From positions 2,790,001-2,854,000 of the forward strand of contig NZ_CP114288.1 of the NCBI RefSeq assembly GCF_027111335.1: 64,000 nt of DNA, read 5' to 3'. Under the pieces are notes generated by a model. It saw nothing but the letters and a program-made list of their open reading frames with translations, did no database searches and was not told where the DNA came from. Origin of the DNA: Flavobacterium aquiphilum. GTDB taxonomy: Bacteria; Bacteroidota; Bacteroidia; Flavobacteriales; Flavobacteriaceae. The position numbers were made by a program, and so were the translations under genes. How positions within the stretch are numbered: position 1 is the stretch's first letter; each line of letters opens with the position of its first letter. Shown in pieces: positions 26,801 through 34,455 of this stretch.

Positions 26801-27658
26801 TAACTGTTCCATTAAAATTCTATTAAATTCGTCTGGATTGCCTCTAAAGTCTTTTGCTTTGATTAAAATTACAGGATGATTATCATCTTTTAAGTAATTA
26901 ATCAAAAATGCTGAAATGTTAGACTTTCCCATTCCTGCTTTCCCATGTATTAATTTAATTCTATTAAAAAAATCAACTTCTATTAAGTTTAAAGAACGTA
27001 TCTGTTGTAAGATTTGTGATTGTCTTCTAAATACAACTTCAATTGGATATTCTTCAGATACTTTTTGATTAATAAATTTTAAATCATCCTCATATTCACC
27101 TATTTTTTTAGAGTTAAACCCATGACTATGTTCATAATCATCAAATACTATTAGTGGCAATGACGTATTAATATTATTTATTCCACTCTCAAGAATTGCC
27201 TTTTGCTCATTTGCAATTCCTTTAATTGATTCTATTTTATGTAACAATATTTCTAACTGAATATATTGTTTAGATTTAATATTAATTTCAATTGACTCAC
27301 CAGCTAAAAAATCTTTCAACTCTTGATATTCAATTGGAAATTTATCTAGCCACTCGATTAGTATTCGCAATTCATTTTTATATAAAGAATAATGATCTGT
27401 ATTAAATTTTATTTCATTTAACAGATTTGATGCCTTTCCTTTATCTTGGTCAACAAAAAGCGATGAATCATATTTGGATTGAATATCTTTAGTATAGTGT
27501 TTAGCAAAAAGAGTTTCAAACCAATGCTCATTTACTTCAAATAGGGGTCTTTCATTAATTTCACAATTCTCAAAAATATTTATTTCAGATTCTGTAACAT
27601 CTCCAAAAGAATATTTTTTTGGATTGAAAGTATTTCTAAAAAAGCCTCTAATGCCCAT
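23828..27658 (-). CDS. NACHT/STAND-type ATPase, large, putative defence sensor
   Basis: 1276-residue protein. The P-loop HGKAGMGKS (residues 238-246) and the hhhhD of RVVLIFDGLNE (311-321) with a following sensor arginine in VATLRTSYISR define a NACHT-like STAND NTPase. Residues 1-220 form a helical N-terminal region with no recognised effector motif. Residues about 400-1276 are helical and repeat-like, the usual place for target sensing. STAND NTPases of this layout (Avs, bNACHT) act as phage sensors that oligomerise. The gene lies one base after a small two-helix membrane protein gene in the same direction, in a row of defence genes. The effector and trigger are unknown; no nuclease or TIR motif was seen. 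Confidence 0.75.
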   Translation of the reverse strand: MGIRGFFRNTFNPKKYSFGDVTESEINIFENCEINERPLFEVNEHWFETLFAKHYTKDIQSKYDSSLFVDQDKGKASNLLNEIKFNTDHYSLYKNELRILIEWLDKFPIEYQELKDFLAGESIEINIKSKQYIQLEILLHKIESIKGIANEQKAILESGINNINTSLPLIVFDDYEHSHGFNSKKIGEYEDDLKFINQKVSEEYPIEVVFRRQSQILQQIRSLNLIEVDFFNRIKLIHGKAGMGKSNISAFLINYLKDDNHPVILIKAKDFRGNPDEFNRILMEQLLVPINYSIEEVLDNINTYGETLAKRVVLIFDGLNETTFANEGFSKIWEKNFDTFIQLLSNYHFVYLVATLRTSYISRIWSNNQIPYSNFELSGFDNTNLESVVSKYFDHYKITFNQLNIDDIFYFKTPLLIDLYCQMLNPSKEIEVEAIFGLHGFKDVFEKYILNLSHKVKQKLGLGTIDQVNDGIDRCSNAMINNLEANIPLMQFHSLMQNQNVINVHDTIGNEILSEYLIYLDENHNGRDVVIHTQQEVGGYLLAKKLIQEYGSIDAIVNTDFFINKIIGTVEPTHQLKDDIIKFLILESDVNSLLFQQYISNPIIKKFTLITLKNEKSNLKTAALQQIIIGTLTNKEDINEILNGFSTTFFDIESPLNFDFIKSQLIFLNSNDFEYTWTKLIYENYYKIDGLVSNVLSGELILDEIQNRELLVDFFIWVLETTIRELRDSVTVVLLGYFNKYPQLLFDKVFEYSNINKSYIYERLVSICYGLCLKNQNNEEFINSALKENINRIYNLQFGQNPTNPKYNYIVVDSIKHLVDLAIHKGVFTISEIEIDNFNNYKFTIDSWFEIEKFDVEKVREIYLHWTLSDNPDPLRGDFVHYTIPRLEKRENENRLINTANIYRQILNLGYIPNQTELSKTELKFKNGESLYGVEDKIDRLGKKYSWMSFFDYAGHLLNEGKLDVWREEDSEYERHYSRLGDIEIEITNPKPITFNEKLYFEDLFSHIDESQNWVYKPMYDSLLSLFENKDFTLLSGFINQRQSESYDNRSFLLIDSFFIKKESISGSIDDILGREFDWKDDVVTSRSSLSKVYFGELYWADNIPITSLNHKELPLEDEEEIERMVTPFDIIHYPKKYKKEDLNKFYKITKKKRISFEFEASLIDYLWESNSKVIPTISSTIPNTNIGKQLGLKADTKNLQILDENKIISHKSFDFEEDYYSQNFEYFRNDLLLEYMNNNNYLLMYQVKQHTYDRNSGDGTGDFRGMQFFLSSLNK

Positions 27659-27659
27659 C

Positions 27660-27923
27660 CTATTTTATTTTAACTTTTGATTTAGTAATATCATTCATTT
27701 TAACTTCATCTTTATTTTCAACCTCTAATTCAGAATCCAAAAGATTTCCTGCTTCAAATTTTTTAGTTATTGAGTTTTCAAAAAATAATATTAAGATAGT
27801 TGCACCCTGGGATAAAACCACGGTTAATGGTTCTAGCTCTTTATCTCTATATAACCAATATCCAGCAACAAACAGCATTATAACATTAATAATAATGATA
27901 ATAGTTTTTAATTTTTTATTCAT
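27660..27923 (-). CDS. Small membrane protein, two predicted TM helices, paired with NACHT ATPase
   Basis: 87 residues. Helices are predicted at about 7-24 (TIIIIINVIMLFVAGYWL) and 32-48 (PLTVVLSQGATILILFF), followed by a charged cytoplasmic tail of about 38 residues rich in Lys and Glu. It ends one nucleotide before the NACHT gene start, so translation is probably coupled. I do not recognise the family. Its position suggests it either anchors the ATPase or is the membrane-acting effector; both are inference. Confidence 0.7.
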   Translation of the reverse strand: MNKKLKTIIIIINVIMLFVAGYWLYRDKELEPLTVVLSQGATILILFFENSITKKFEAGNLLDSELEVENKDEVKMNDITKSKVKIK

Positions 27924-28038
27924 GATTTTAAATATTTATTATTATTTAATTTTTTTACCCATTTGGCAGCCCTCATTTCATAAATCTTTCAGCTTCTATA
28001 ATCGAAACATTCCGGTTCATTAAAATCTAGATAATTAA

Positions 28039-30171
28039 TTATAAATTTTCTACAATTCTATTAATACTAAGTAAGAATTCTTGAGTTTCTTCTGTATCAT
28101 AAAATTTTTGCTTCATCAATCTAATCTGAAATTTTATAGGCAGATAAGCACCCCATTTAGATACAGTTAATGAGTCTGAATTTTTTTCTAATTCATTAGT
28201 GATAATTTCATCAATAATTTTAACGTTTGAAACTATAAGATTTAGTTTAGACAAAAACTCTTCTTTTGAGATCATTATATAAAACATACTAGCTTTATCA
28301 TCTAAAATATTTTTAATTTCTATTACATCAAAAAGTAGTTTTAGTGTCCTATTTATTTTAGTGCCTGCAAAAGTATAGAACAAGATTTTTTTCTCAGAAA
28401 CCATCAGCAATCTTTCTGATTCAATATTTTGCAAATCAAAAACAGAAAATTCTCTTCTCATCTTCTCTAGTTCGTCGGATGAGCTTTGATCTAGTTCATT
28501 AAAAGTTTCTTCTTGATAGATTATTTCAAGCATTTTTTTTCTGATTTCTGGATGTACAATACCTCCTTCTCCTGAAAATTTAGGTTTTCTACCATCATTA
28601 GCTGGAATTACCTCTATTTTTTTTGCTTTAAAATCTACGAACTTAATTTTCCATATTTTAGCTGCTAACAAAATATTCTCATCTTCTTTAACTTGTGGAG
28701 TAAATGGTATTTCACCTATTTTATTACCTGCACTAACAACTTTAAAATTGTCTTCAACAGTAAAGGCGCTATAAAAATCTCTATTATTTACAATTTTCTC
28801 ACCTTCGACTCCTATAATAACCTCATCTCCTAATTTCTCCAAAAAGTCTATTGCGATCAAATGATTTAGAATTTCTTCAATATCTGAAATTTCAATATCA
28901 TGGAATGCAAAATTAAGATTTAAACGTCTGATTAAATTTACAAGCTTAATGCCTGAAAATTCTTTAGTTATAGATAGCGCCTGATGCAGCAAGATATCAT
29001 AAACAAAATCCATAGGCTCTGAAGGTTCTATAAATTTGTCTTTATATAATTGCCAACAGGCCAAAGATTGCAATAAACTCCATTTATCGGTAGCATATAA
29101 AAAAAGATTGCTTTTTGCGCCATTTTGTCTACCACTTCTTCCAACACGCTGTATCAAAGAAGCAATACTATTTGTCGCATCTATTTGAACAACCTCATCA
29201 ACTGAACCAATATCAATTCCCAGCTCCAATGTAGAAGTACAAGATATACAAAAGTTTTGTCTATTATTACTCTTTGCAAAGTATTCCACATACTCCCTTA
29301 CTTCCTTATCAACAGAAGAATGATGTGAAAAATAGTTTGCATGTCCTTTTACCTTTTCAGAAATTTTTTTAAGTTTAACTGCCACTTCTTCTGCACGCCC
29401 CCTACTATTTGGAAAAATTAGAACTTTATTATTTCTAGTTTCTAAGTATAAATCTTTTAAAAGTTCAAGAGGCAGTTCAACACCTCCATTTTCAAAATAT
29501 CTAAACTCTGTATCTATTTCTTTGGGTGTTTTATCTAACAGTACTTTTGTCTGCAACACATCGCCAGTAAATTTCTTTGCTTCTTCATATTCTCCTATGG
29601 TTGCTGATAATCCTACAATATTAAATTTCTTTGAATTCAAATCCTGTAATCTTGACAAAATAGATTTTAATTGAGCTCCTCTTCCTGATCCAATAAAGGA
29701 ATGTATTTCATCAATTACAACATACTTTAGATTAGAAAACAAATGACTTATATGATGTGGTTTATTAACAAACATTGCTTCTAATGACTCTGGTGTTATG
29801 AGCATTATGCCACTAGGATCTTTTATTATTTTTTCTTTAAGTGTCCTATTGGCTTCTCCATGCCACTTTGTAACTGGAACTTCAAGGTATTTACAAAGTT
29901 CTTCTATTCTGTAAAACTGATCATTAATAAGTGCGATTAATGGTGATATATATAATACCTGAATGCCAATTTCATTAAAATTGACTTTTGAAAGTATAGG
30001 AAGAAAAGCAGCTTCAGTTTTACCTGAAGCTGTTCTTGAAGCCAAAATATAGTTGTCATCAGTAGTAATGATTCTTTGAATTGCTGCATCCTGAATAGGT
30101 CTCAATTCTTCCCATCTCTTATCCCTGACATATTTTTTTATAGGATCTGAAAGTAAATTGTAAGATGACAT
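28039..30171 (-). CDS. DEAD/DEAH-box helicase, Lhr/BrxHI-like
   Basis: Superfamily 2 helicase of 710 residues. Motif I ASRTASGKTEAAF starts at residue 44, motif II DEIH is at 154-157, SAT follows near 194, and motif VI is QRVGRSGRQ. The DEIH box and the SGRGAQL stretch after it are typical of Lhr-like helicases, to which BrxHI of type II BREX also belongs. The C-terminal half is winged-helix-like but unassigned. It is the last gene of a four-gene operon; its ATG overlaps the stop of the BrxD-like ATPase gene by one base. Role inferred: DNA unwinding or translocation in a defence complex. Confidence 0.82.
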   Translation of the reverse strand: MSSYNLLSDPIKKYVRDKRWEELRPIQDAAIQRIITTDDNYILASRTASGKTEAAFLPILSKVNFNEIGIQVLYISPLIALINDQFYRIEELCKYLEVPVTKWHGEANRTLKEKIIKDPSGIMLITPESLEAMFVNKPHHISHLFSNLKYVVIDEIHSFIGSGRGAQLKSILSRLQDLNSKKFNIVGLSATIGEYEEAKKFTGDVLQTKVLLDKTPKEIDTEFRYFENGGVELPLELLKDLYLETRNNKVLIFPNSRGRAEEVAVKLKKISEKVKGHANYFSHHSSVDKEVREYVEYFAKSNNRQNFCISCTSTLELGIDIGSVDEVVQIDATNSIASLIQRVGRSGRQNGAKSNLFLYATDKWSLLQSLACWQLYKDKFIEPSEPMDFVYDILLHQALSITKEFSGIKLVNLIRRLNLNFAFHDIEISDIEEILNHLIAIDFLEKLGDEVIIGVEGEKIVNNRDFYSAFTVEDNFKVVSAGNKIGEIPFTPQVKEDENILLAAKIWKIKFVDFKAKKIEVIPANDGRKPKFSGEGGIVHPEIRKKMLEIIYQEETFNELDQSSSDELEKMRREFSVFDLQNIESERLLMVSEKKILFYTFAGTKINRTLKLLFDVIEIKNILDDKASMFYIMISKEEFLSKLNLIVSNVKIIDEIITNELEKNSDSLTVSKWGAYLPIKFQIRLMKQKFYDTEETQEFLLSINRIVENL

Positions 30172-31487
30172 TATAATTCTTCTATACTATCAATTAGAGA
30201 TAACTCATCTGGTCGCTCATCAGAAATTTCGATTTCTCCAAATAATATATTTTTATCAACCTTCGGATTTTGTCTGATAATGTTTAGAATATTTAGAAAA
30301 TCTCGGATAACTTCTCTAGGTGTTAGAAATTCGGAAGCACCTGGCTTATTAAAAATTTCTTCCATAAATTGTTCGATATCATTATCTGAAATATCAATTT
30401 CTGCTTTATAATTAAAATCAAAAATTAATTTAAGTTTTTTTAGTAATACAAAAATTTCATTATGATTTAAAGGCATTAAACGAATTACTGGCTGAGCAAA
30501 ATCTCTGACTTCTAGAGTTTCATATTTATTGGTTTCTAAACGAGATTTTAATGCCTGATAACTGAATAATCCTCTTCTTTCATTTTCTAAAAATTCTCTT
30601 GTACCAGCAAAATTAAAAAATAGATTAGCTACTTTTCCTTGAAAACAATCATTATAAATAGACAGAATTTTTTCATAGTTTTTCTCTCTCATTACAGAAG
30701 TTGAAATTTTATATAAATTTATTGCTTCATCTAAATTGATCATAAATCCGCTGTAGCCCATATTAACGAACAACTTACAGAAATTCTTAAGCATATCGTA
30801 ATAATTAAGATCATTAATAATATCTCTTACGCCTAACTCTTGCTTAGCCTCTGTTTTGGTTCGGTATTCTCCTTTAAGCCATTTTAAGGCATTTCTTCTC
30901 AGCTGTTCGTCATCTTTTATATAGCCTTCATAATATTTCATTATTACTGTTCCAAAATCGAAACTTCCAACTTCAGTAATTTCACTGATAGTTTTCATTA
31001 AATTCTTTTGAATTAAACTAAAATATTGTTCTTCTCGAATCGATGTCAATAAAATATTGTTTTCTTCTGCCGTTTTACTAATTATCTGTTCTATCCATTT
31101 TTCCAATAACGTTGGTAATGCTCCTCCTTCTGGTTTTGTTTGAATTGCAACATTATCCATTATTGCAGAATATAACATTACTCCCTTTCCATCATTAGAA
31201 TATAATCGATTATCAGGCGTAAAATCAGCATTTGCAACTACAAATTTTTGTTTCAAAGCAACTGTATTAAGAAGATGAAGCATAAAAGATTTTCCAGAAC
31301 CAAAATCTCCAATCCAGAATTTTGCCATACTATGTCCGTTCTTCACATCCTCTAATGCTGTTACAAAAGCAGCTACTTCTTCAGATCTACCTACCGTAAT
31401 GTGTTGCACGCCTATTTTAGGGACGACACCTCCTAATAATGAATTTATAATTGAAGTCGCTTCTTTTGGTTTTATATTATCTATCAT
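30171..31487 (-). CDS. BrxD/DUF2791-like P-loop ATPase
   Basis: 438-residue AAA-type ATPase. It opens with EATSIINSLLGGVVPKIGVQ, then the P-loop IGDFGSGKSFML (residues 59-70); the Walker B region reads GFMINLDEAINLY. The N-terminal form and the pairing with an Lhr-like helicase match BrxD of type II BREX (PF10923). The usual BREX partners PglX, PglZ, PglW and PglY are absent. Its start overlaps the TerB-domain gene by 4 nt and its stop overlaps the helicase start, so the operon is tightly coupled. Confidence 0.82.
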   Translation of the reverse strand: MIDNIKPKEATSIINSLLGGVVPKIGVQHITVGRSEEVAAFVTALEDVKNGHSMAKFWIGDFGSGKSFMLHLLNTVALKQKFVVANADFTPDNRLYSNDGKGVMLYSAIMDNVAIQTKPEGGALPTLLEKWIEQIISKTAEENNILLTSIREEQYFSLIQKNLMKTISEITEVGSFDFGTVIMKYYEGYIKDDEQLRRNALKWLKGEYRTKTEAKQELGVRDIINDLNYYDMLKNFCKLFVNMGYSGFMINLDEAINLYKISTSVMREKNYEKILSIYNDCFQGKVANLFFNFAGTREFLENERRGLFSYQALKSRLETNKYETLEVRDFAQPVIRLMPLNHNEIFVLLKKLKLIFDFNYKAEIDISDNDIEQFMEEIFNKPGASEFLTPREVIRDFLNILNIIRQNPKVDKNILFGEIEISDERPDELSLIDSIEEL

Positions 31488-33409
31488 TTTGCTAAAATTT
31501 TTTGGTAATAATCATTGTTTATAGTGTAATAATCTTCGTCTTCTTCAATTAAAATATCATCAAGATCATCAAAACATATTTCATTAATACTTTCTATTAA
31601 TTGGTTTCTAAAAGCTCCTTTAGATTTCGCAAAAATTTCAAACTCACTTTGAAGTATTGAAAAATTATTTTTTGAAAAATACTCCAATGTTAAAGTATGA
31701 ATTGGTTTAAAAGCAAACTCTTCAGCATATATTGATACTGTATCTTCTGTTTTGCTTTTATTGATAGTGATTTCGATTTGCTCATCTGATTTAATCTCTA
31801 AATTTTCTGAATTTTCATCTTTTAAATATTCATTTAATAATTCTACAGTTCCTGAATGCTGTTGCTGAACTTCCTTAATTAGAGATTTATCTAGTTGGAT
31901 TTTTTTACGTTTAATAGTATATACCTCTGGTATTGATTTAAGGGCTTTTTCTAAATCCTTGTCATTTATAAATTCACTCACTATTCTTTCAAAATTCTCA
32001 AGCTGAATATTTTCCTTAAAAAGACTTTTTTGAATAGTCTTGGTTAATTGCTTGTTATCAAAAGTTATTGACTTTAAATCATAATCCAGATAATATATAT
32101 AAAGTAATAAAGCAGTTTCCTGATCATACTTTGTAATAAATTTAGAAGCTTCAAAAAAGATATTTTCAACCGAAGGATTTTCTTTGTTTAATTTCCCTAA
32201 TTCAACAATTTGGTTCATAAACTCTTTTGAATTTTTATTAAAATTAGAAGTAATTTCTTCAAATCTAGTTTTCCACCGAGTTGTGTTCTGAATATTAAGT
32301 TTTATTTCCGTCTCTTCATCAGGTAAATTTATACTTGGAATTAATGATATATGAATCTGAGCAATTTTCCTTATAAGCTTTGTTTCAAATTCTTCCTTTG
32401 CATCTGAAGATGACGCATAGGGATCAATTGTAATTTTTCTTTTATGTCCAAAGTGTTCTCTTACTGTATTCTCACAAAATTTAAAGATACTTGTATAAAA
32501 TTCATTCTCAGAAGACTGCATAGCATATTTGTAATTATTACTCCCTTTTCTAAATCTAAAATGCTTCCTAACTACAACATCTGCAATTTCTTCAAATTCT
32601 TTTTCAATTGAAGAACTATTATCTATGTATATCTGTTTTAGATTATTAATTGTCGCCAAATAAAGTTTGATAACTTCAACAGAACAATATTCAATACTTA
32701 TAAAGTTATTACTGGAATACCATATTTTATCTAATACATTTGTCTCCTCTTTAGTAAGATTTAATTTTTTCTTGTATTTATTCCTCCACTCAAAAGTTGA
32801 GTAATTAACTTGGTTATATTGATAATTATAATGATCTTCTCTCAATCTGGCAATACCATCATTATCACCGACCTGTTCCATTTTTTTTATTAGAAAATTT
32901 ATTCCGTAAGATTTAGTTTTAGGATAATTATCACCTAAAATTTCTATCTGTGATTCTAACTTAGCAATATTTTTATGTTGTTCAAACTCGTTTAACAAAT
33001 CGAACAGCAAAATAAATGCATAATTAGTATTCCCTTCTAAATCTAGAAATTCACCATTCAAAAATTGAGTTTTATAATATTGATAAAACTTTTTTTGATT
33101 GGGTGTAGCATAATTAATTTCTGAATAAGAATAAACATAACTATGAGACCAGAAAGGAACTTTAGATTCTAATCCATAATTGGAGTGAATCTTGTAAGAT
33201 TGTGATCCGACATCTATAATTGAAGCGTCATTTTTTGAACTAGATTTAGTCACAGAAATATTAATAGTGCTTGTTCTATCAATCGAAGAAATCTGTTTTT
33301 TTCGCTGATTTTTTGCCGCATCATAATAATTTACTTTTGTAGGCTCTGGTTTCTTTTTTCCTGCCGAAACAAGAACAATTATTATAAAGATTATAATTAT
33401 TATTGTCAT
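31484..33409 (-). CDS. TerB_N/TerB_C domain protein with N-terminal membrane anchor
   Basis: 641 residues. A single hydrophobic segment (residues 2-16, TIIIIIFIIIVLVSA) anchors it. A Ser/Lys-rich linker is followed by a TerB_N-like domain from about 95 (FYQYYKTQFLNGEFLDLEG) and a long helical middle. The C-terminus is TerB_C-like (LIESINEICFDDLDD and IEEDEDYYTIN). TerB_N/TerB_C proteins were linked by comparative genomics to Ter-associated stress and antiviral systems with helicases. No enzyme motif is seen; a scaffold or sensor role at the membrane is inferred. Second gene of the operon, 6 nt after the TerB-BRCT gene. Confidence 0.75.
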   Translation of the reverse strand: MTIIIIIFIIIVLVSAGKKKPEPTKVNYYDAAKNQRKKQISSIDRTSTINISVTKSSSKNDASIIDVGSQSYKIHSNYGLESKVPFWSHSYVYSYSEINYATPNQKKFYQYYKTQFLNGEFLDLEGNTNYAFILLFDLLNEFEQHKNIAKLESQIEILGDNYPKTKSYGINFLIKKMEQVGDNDGIARLREDHYNYQYNQVNYSTFEWRNKYKKKLNLTKEETNVLDKIWYSSNNFISIEYCSVEVIKLYLATINNLKQIYIDNSSSIEKEFEEIADVVVRKHFRFRKGSNNYKYAMQSSENEFYTSIFKFCENTVREHFGHKRKITIDPYASSSDAKEEFETKLIRKIAQIHISLIPSINLPDEETEIKLNIQNTTRWKTRFEEITSNFNKNSKEFMNQIVELGKLNKENPSVENIFFEASKFITKYDQETALLLYIYYLDYDLKSITFDNKQLTKTIQKSLFKENIQLENFERIVSEFINDKDLEKALKSIPEVYTIKRKKIQLDKSLIKEVQQQHSGTVELLNEYLKDENSENLEIKSDEQIEITINKSKTEDTVSIYAEEFAFKPIHTLTLEYFSKNNFSILQSEFEIFAKSKGAFRNQLIESINEICFDDLDDILIEEDEDYYTINNDYYQKILAK

Positions 33410-33415
33410 CTATAA

Positions 33416-34318
33416 CTAAATTAGGTCATCTATAATATCTGAAAAATCAAATTCATGAATCATTGTAATTGTATGACCGTCTTTTCTTAGACTCAAAGCT
33501 TTTTCTACTTTTCGTCCATAACAAGAAAATGCCCAAGCTGGGTTTCCATTATCTCCCACAATTAGATAATCCGTTTTCTTTGTAACACTATCAGTAGGTA
33601 TTCCCCCAAGTCTTTTAATCTGATTTTGCAAAGTTTCTCTATTGCCTCTTTTTAACACTCCTGTAATACAGAATGTTTTTCCCTGAAAATCAACACTTGG
33701 TTCACTTGTACAAAGCCCTGAAATAGTAATGTCAGCGGTTTCCTTCTCAATTTGCTTTTGCACTTCTGAATCTTTTAACTTAACAAATTGCTTAAAGTAA
33801 GCTTTCAGCACTATTCTTTCTTCTTCATCAATTTTATTATCAGATAATACAGATAGTATTAGGCTTCTAATCTCATCATAAGGATAATAGGTGTTTAGAT
33901 GCTCATTTTCAGAAAGCCAAGTATTCAATTCAAATATCTCCTTGTCACATATCCTTCCATCAGATAAGATTCCATGACAAATACCCTGCAAAGTTTGAAG
34001 ATCAGAAGTTACTGCATTGTAGTAATAATTGTCACTTTCATATTTTTGACAAAGCCAAAATAAATCTTCAATTGTTTCTTTAGGAGGTATTTTATTTGAT
34101 ATAGTTTCTTCAATGATGGTCATAAACTCGTTAAAAGGATTTCTGTTTATCAACAGTTTATGCTCTGTTACCCATTTTCTAAGTTCATTAATTTCTTTTT
34201 CGTTCACTTCCTCATCTGACTGAATACCAAGTAACAATCCTTTTAAAGAGCTAATTGCTTTATCTGCTTGAGATTTTGAAGTGTAAATTTTCAGTAATTC
34301 TTGATCTATGTTACTCAT
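33416..34318 (-). CDS. TerB-like repeats fused to a C-terminal BRCT domain
   Basis: 300 residues. Three helical units resemble TerB: residues 23-55 (LLLGIQSDEEVNEKEINEL), 110-140 (ICHGILSDGRICDKEIFEL) and 154-180 (SVLSDNKIDEEERIVL), each with an acidic loop. Residues 210-295 are a BRCT domain of DNA-ligase type (FQGKTFCITGVL, then QIKRLGGIPTDSVTKKTDYL and VGDNGNPAWA). The BRCT domain suggests binding of DNA ends or of a partner. First gene of the TerB-BRCT, TerB_N/C, BrxD-like, helicase operon; 137 nt separate it from gajB upstream. Confidence 0.78.
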   Translation of the reverse strand: MSNIDQELLKIYTSKSQADKAISSLKGLLLGIQSDEEVNEKEINELRKWVTEHKLLINRNPFNEFMTIIEETISNKIPPKETIEDLFWLCQKYESDNYYYNAVTSDLQTLQGICHGILSDGRICDKEIFELNTWLSENEHLNTYYPYDEIRSLILSVLSDNKIDEEERIVLKAYFKQFVKLKDSEVQKQIEKETADITISGLCTSEPSVDFQGKTFCITGVLKRGNRETLQNQIKRLGGIPTDSVTKKTDYLIVGDNGNPAWAFSCYGRKVEKALSLRKDGHTITMIHEFDFSDIIDDLI

Positions 34319-34455
34319 ACTATATTTTTTAATTATTAATAAAACCTATTTAATAATTGTAATTTTAATACTTTTTAAATATCTCTTTATGAGCCTAACA
34401 AGTGCTCAATACTAAAAAAATATTATTTCCAACAAATGACAATCACAATATTTGT

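Noticed and set aside
28039..34318. Complete BREX system
   Set aside because: BrxD- and BrxHI-like genes are present but no PglX methylase, PglZ phosphatase, BrxC/PglY or BrxL.
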